Below are positions 60,940 through 64,000 of a stretch of 64,000 nt of DNA, in pieces. Position 1 is the first letter of the stretch, and the number at the start of each line of letters is the position of its first letter. The translations under genes and the position numbers were made by a program. Source of the stretch: Natrinema sp. HArc-T2 (GTDB taxonomy: Archaea > Halobacteriota > Halobacteria > Halobacteriales > Natrialbaceae). Location of the stretch: positions 62,001 through 126,000 of the forward strand of contig NZ_JBGUAZ010000001.1 of NCBI RefSeq assembly GCF_041821085.1. Direction: 5' to 3'. Under the pieces are notes generated by a model, which worked only from the letters and a program-made list of their open reading frames with translations, made no database searches and had not been told where the DNA came from.

Positions 60940-61623
60940 TCACGTCTCTGTCAGTGACTCCTCGGAACGAACGACGCCGACCCGACCGCCATGTCGGTCG
61001 AGTTCGAAGCCGAACGCCCGAAGGCAGGCGGGCGCACGATCGCCCTCGCGTCCGTGGACGAGCACCTCGACGAGGTCGTCGGGTTCGTCGATATCTGTTC
61101 CTAGCCGAAGCGAGTCGATCGTCTCGAGACTGGCCCCGACCTCGCGAGCGATCTCGCAGTGGTCGAGATAGGAAGTGCCGTGATAGTCGACGGTAAACGC
61201 GGGCTCGCGAACGACGAGCGCGTTCGTGCCGCCGGCCCGCCCCGGCGCGATCGCGATGTCGGCGTCGGCAGCCAGGAGGCGCTCGAGGGAAGCGGGCGTC
61301 GCCAGCGCGAGGTCGGCCATGACGACCGCGACGGCGTCTCCGGTCGCCGCGTCGCCGCCTGGCAGCCGCGCGTTGACCGCGTCCGTCAGGGGTCGGTCGT
61401 CGACCATGACCGACACTGCTGTCGCGACGTTGTCCGGGAGTTCGAGCGCGTCGAGATCGAGCGGCGCGGTCGCGACGACCGTCGGCTCGTGGCCCGTCTC
61501 GACGATCGCACACAGCACGTCCGCGAGCATGGCGTGGGCAAAGCGCAGCCGCTCGGCTGGGGACAGCACGGACTCGAGGCGCGTCTTCGGCGTCTCGGCT
61601 GCGAACGGGACCATGACACGCAT
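60940..61623 (-). CDS. cofC: 2-phospho-L-lactate guanylyltransferase CofC
   Basis: The 227-residue nucleotidyltransferase starts MRVMVPFAAETPKTRLESVL, with LSPAERLRFAHAMLADVL, VAVVMADLALATPASLERLL, IAIAPGRAGGTNALVVRE and LGTDIDEPDDLVEVLVHG. It activates 2-phospholactate with GTP for transfer to FO. It is upstream of cofG, so two F420 steps are in one transcript. cetZ is 150 nt away on the same strand. Confidence 0.92.
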   Translation of the reverse strand: MRVMVPFAAETPKTRLESVLSPAERLRFAHAMLADVLCAIVETGHEPTVVATAPLDLDALELPDNVATAVSVMVDDRPLTDAVNARLPGGDAATGDAVAVVMADLALATPASLERLLAADADIAIAPGRAGGTNALVVREPAFTVDYHGTSYLDHCEIAREVGASLETIDSLRLGTDIDEPDDLVEVLVHGREGDRAPACLRAFGFELDRHGGRVGVVRSEESLTET

Positions 61624-61776
61624 CCGGATCTGACTGGTGTAGTTCGAGCGCGCTCAAAAACACGTCGGAGTCCGGGATCGATTCCGGTCGATCGATCGCA
61701 TGGGTCGGCTCGATTCCCGTGCCCCCCGACACGAGTGCGGTCGCTCGGCCCGTCGACCGCAAAACGCAACGCCGGC

Positions 61777-62958
61777 CTAGAACAGCGGCTCGAGTTCGTC
61801 CTCGTCGTCCTCGACGAGTTCCTCTAAGTTCTCCTCGCTTTCCTGTTGGATATCGTCGATGTTGTCCTGGGCCTCGATGGCAACCTGCTGAAGACGCTTG
61901 ATCCGCGGGACGTTCGTCACACCCGAGAGCAAGATCGCTGCGGACACTTCGGGTTCCTGTCGGGGGAAGTCGCCACCGCGAACTTCCATGCTGCCGGTTT
62001 CCTCCTCGAGCCACTTGCGCCCGCGTTCGATGCCTTTCCGGTTCAAATACTCCGAGGGGCCGGAGAGAACGAGCAGGGCGCGCTCGGTGCCTTCGATCTC
62101 ACACGGCAGCGTGAGCCGGCCAAGCGCGGCCTTGCGGACGAGGCTCGTGATGCGGTTCGTGGTGTTGGCAGCGTCCAGTCCGTCGTCGCCACCGCCGCCG
62201 TCGCCAGTAAACCGCGAGAGGAGGCCACCACCGGTATTCAACTCGACCTCTTCGCTCGCGAAGCCGACGGTCGAGACGCCGCCGCCCGAGAGTGTGTTGA
62301 TGATCTCCGAAGAGTCGACGACGCTTTCTGCGACCTCCTGTCCGTCGCCAACCTCGCCGGCACCGAAGAGGATACCAAAGCGGCGGACGATCTCCTCGTT
62401 GATCTGTTCGTAGCCGCCTTCGACGGACTCACCGGTCTGTCGCCAGGAGTCGTTGTCGAAGACGAGCAGGTTGTCGACCTCGCGGACGAACGTCTGGAAG
62501 GATCGAGCCGCGTTGAGCGTGTAGATCCCACCCTCGTCCGTCCCCGGCAGGACGCCGAGTCCGTAGACGGGGATCGTGTAGATTCGCTTCAGATGTTTCG
62601 CGAGGACTGGCGCACCACCCGAGCCGGTGCCGCCGCCCATGCCGGCGACGATCAGAAACGCGTCGACCTCGTGGGTCGGGATCTGGTCGATGGCGTTCTG
62701 TACCTCGTCGATGTCCTCCTCGGCGACTTCCGCGCCGAGCTCGTTGTCAGCACCCACGCCGTGGCCCTTTACACGGGCCTGGCCGATGAGTACGCGATTC
62801 TCCTGTGGAATATTGTCAAGACCGATGAGGTCCGCTTTCGCGGAGTTGACGGCAATCGCCGCGCGGACGATTCCGCTGTTCGTCCGATCGTCGTACTCGA
62901 GGAATCGATCGACGATCTTGCCACCGGCCTGTCCGAATCCGATCATCGCCAGCTTCAT
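61777..62958 (-). CDS. cetZ1: CetZ tubulin-like cytoskeletal GTPase
   Basis: A 393-residue FtsZ/tubulin-superfamily protein: MKLAMIGFGQAGGKIVDRFL, GGGTGSGGAP (GTP-binding T4, residues 108-117), GLGVLPGTDEGGIYTLNAAR and a C-terminal acidic tail (EENLEELVEDDEDELEPLF). CetZ proteins polymerise and shape haloarchaeal cells; CetZ1 is needed for rod development and motility. Location upstream of cofC and cofG resembles the CetZ1 locus I recall from Haloferax; the exact paralogue is inference. A TATA element (TTTATA on the minus strand, 63005-63010) is about 47-52 nt upstream. Confidence 0.9.
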   Translation of the reverse strand: MKLAMIGFGQAGGKIVDRFLEYDDRTNSGIVRAAIAVNSAKADLIGLDNIPQENRVLIGQARVKGHGVGADNELGAEVAEEDIDEVQNAIDQIPTHEVDAFLIVAGMGGGTGSGGAPVLAKHLKRIYTIPVYGLGVLPGTDEGGIYTLNAARSFQTFVREVDNLLVFDNDSWRQTGESVEGGYEQINEEIVRRFGILFGAGEVGDGQEVAESVVDSSEIINTLSGGGVSTVGFASEEVELNTGGGLLSRFTGDGGGGDDGLDAANTTNRITSLVRKAALGRLTLPCEIEGTERALLVLSGPSEYLNRKGIERGRKWLEEETGSMEVRGGDFPRQEPEVSAAILLSGVTNVPRIKRLQQVAIEAQDNIDDIQQESEENLEELVEDDEDELEPLF

Positions 62959-63004
62959 TGTTTGTCAGGGGGCTCCGTTGGATTGGTACCAGTGCAATGG
63001 AGGA

Positions 63005-63010
63005 TATAAA
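63005..63010 (-). promoter_or_regulatory. TATA box of cetZ
   Basis: The minus strand reads TTTATA, 47-52 nt upstream of the ATG at 62958. It would start a transcript with a leader of about 20 nt. Confidence 0.45.
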
Positions 63011-63155
63011 CCTTGTGCTAAGCTGAATTTCTCGAACGATTTACTATCTCGCTAAATAGAGAGAATGGGCGGGTCTCCCCCCGAAACGGGGAGAGAAACA
63101 CCACTGATTATGTCTATCGGTTGATCGGTGTTTATTACTGTAAGCGGTGTCGCCG

Positions 63156-63240
63156 TCAGACGGACTCCTGTCAGTGGGTGCCGGTGTACCCGTGACTGCC
63201 CTGCAGTCGGGCCGGTCGCTCGTGACAGCAGACCGTCTCA
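63156..63240. repeat. Dispersed palindromic element, copy F
   Basis: TCAGACGGACTCCTGTCAG opens it, followed by GGGTGCCGGTGTACCC and a GACTGC/GCAGTC inner palindrome, and it ends GACAGCAGACCGTCTCA (63224-63240). The last three bases, read on the minus strand, are TGA, the stop codon of the gene at 63238-64000. With cetZ's promoter it occupies the 279-bp gap after cetZ. Confidence 0.75.
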
Positions 63241-64000
63241 GGCCGTGCCAGCCGGTTTCGGCCGTCGTGTCGCCCCATCGAGCCCGAGGTACGACTCGAG
63301 CGTCGTCAGGTCTGCGGGCTTACGACCAAAGTCGGTTACGTCGTTGTCGGCGACGGTGTTGTCGAACGCGAGCGAGCGGGCCTGATCTGGACCGAAAGGC
63401 ACGAACGGCAGCGGGCCGACCGCCGAGAGCCCGACTTTTGCGAGTCCCATCGGGATCGGGACGATTGTGACGTCTTTCCCCTCGGCCTCGTAGGCCAGCT
63501 CCGTCACGTCCGCGAGTGTGAGGACCTGTGGGCCACCGATTTCGTAGATTTCACCGATGTGGGTGTCGTCTTCGAGCGCCTCGGCCAGTATCGGGACGAG
63601 ATCCCCGACCCAGATCGGCTGGAACCGGGTCTTCCCGCCGCCTGGCAATGCGGTCACGTACGGCGTCGTCAGGGTTTTCGTGAAGTCGACGAACTCGCCG
63701 CCGTCGCCGAAGACGACCGACGGGCGGACGATCGTCCATTCGAGACTCGAGTTCCGGACGACCCGCTCTGCGTTTCCCTTGGCACGGATATAGGCGGTGT
63801 CGCCGTTCGGGTCTGCTCCAAGTGCGCTCAGCTGCAGGAAGCGGTCGACATCGCCGTCCTCGGCCGCGCGAACGAGGTTCTCGGTACCGCCGAGGTGGAC
63901 TTCCTCGTGGCTCGTCCCGCCGGGGGGCTCGAACAGCGGCGACAGCGAGACGAGGTTGACGACGGCGTCGTGGTCCGCAACGGTCGTGGCGATCGAGTCG
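63238..64000 (-). CDS. Atypical SDR / NDUFA9-like NAD(P)-binding protein (N-terminus beyond window)
   Basis: An open frame of 253 codons continues past the window edge. It has DHDAVVNLVSLSPLFEP, LVRAAEDGDVDRFLQLSALG, YIRAKGNAERVVRNSSLEWT, IVRPSVVFGDGGEFVDFTKT and FQPIWVGDLVPILAEAL, the layout of atypical short-chain dehydrogenases like the complex I NDUFA9 subunit family. The nucleotide-binding start (GxxGxxG) is outside the window. The catalytic role is uncertain. Confidence 0.8.
   Translation of the reverse strand, partial: DSIATTVADHDAVVNLVSLSPLFEPPGGTSHEEVHLGGTENLVRAAEDGDVDRFLQLSALGADPNGDTAYIRAKGNAERVVRNSSLEWTIVRPSVVFGDGGEFVDFTKTLTTPYVTALPGGGKTRFQPIWVGDLVPILAEALEDDTHIGEIYEIGGPQVLTLADVTELAYEAEGKDVTIVPIPMGLAKVGLSAVGPLPFVPFGPDQARSLAFDNTVADNDVTDFGRKPADLTTLESYLGLDGATRRPKPAGTA

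Overview
The window is a stretch of chromosome from an extremely halophilic archaeon (class Halobacteria, most like Natrialbaceae such as Natrinema or Haloterrigena; the genus is inference). The signs are high G+C with strong GC3, very acidic proteins, TATA-box promoters with many leaderless starts, Tat/lipobox signals, a PGF-CTERM protein, and families that are archaeal or haloarchaeal only: thermosome, LonB, CetZ, HTH_10 (Bat-type) regulators, HalOD1, ArcS, RaSEA, Pus10, TrmY, CofG/H/C and SAMP-like modifiers.

Layout. 0-16.2 kb is mostly housekeeping: glycerate kinase, thermosome, SAM hydrolase, NMN adenylyltransferase, LonB followed without a gap by a CPBP membrane protease, RNase HII, Pus10, an HtrA-like protease, several micro-proteins and TrmY. 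16.2-16.5 kb has a tRNA-Pro(CGG) whose 3' end recurs downstream, once inverted and once direct. 16.5-34 kb is accessory and regulatory: a flavin/F420-type oxidoreductase, low-complexity secreted proteins, a LOV-PAS-GAF-HTH_10 regulator, an aldehyde ferredoxin oxidoreductase, AzlCD, MoaD-like proteins and orphan haloarchaeal genes. 33.6-35.3 kb is almost gene-free. 35.3-38.2 kb has an overlapping response-regulator pair and an HdeD-like membrane protein. 38.5-50.4 kb holds the archaeosine genes arcS, tgtA and raSEA, with a large PGF-CTERM protein and nosL/nosYFD between them. 50.5-57.7 kb is largely purine and folate metabolism (purQ, purS, purU, purC) plus cofH, an amidase and a ubiquitin-like protein. 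57.9-64 kb has a cupredoxin, a nucleoside deaminase, cofG, cofC, cetZ and a truncated NAD(P)-binding protein.

Shared pathways: Pus10 and TrmY make m1-pseudouridine-54 in the tRNA T-loop. TgtA, ArcS and RaSEA make archaeosine-15 in the D-loop. CofH, CofG and CofC serve F420 synthesis. PurQ, PurS, PurU and PurC serve purine synthesis. NosD/F/Y/L are copper-site maturation factors for N2O reductase, whose catalytic gene nosZ is not in the window.

The least explained signal is a family of palindromic intergenic elements of about 85 bp: six clear copies and several decayed ones. They share an end of the form TGATACGGTCTGCTATCA. In at least two copies, and probably a third decayed one, the first TGA is the stop codon of the neighbouring gene. 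No CRISPR array, rRNA operon or intact insertion sequence was seen. Function calls are from reading protein motifs by eye, without database searches.
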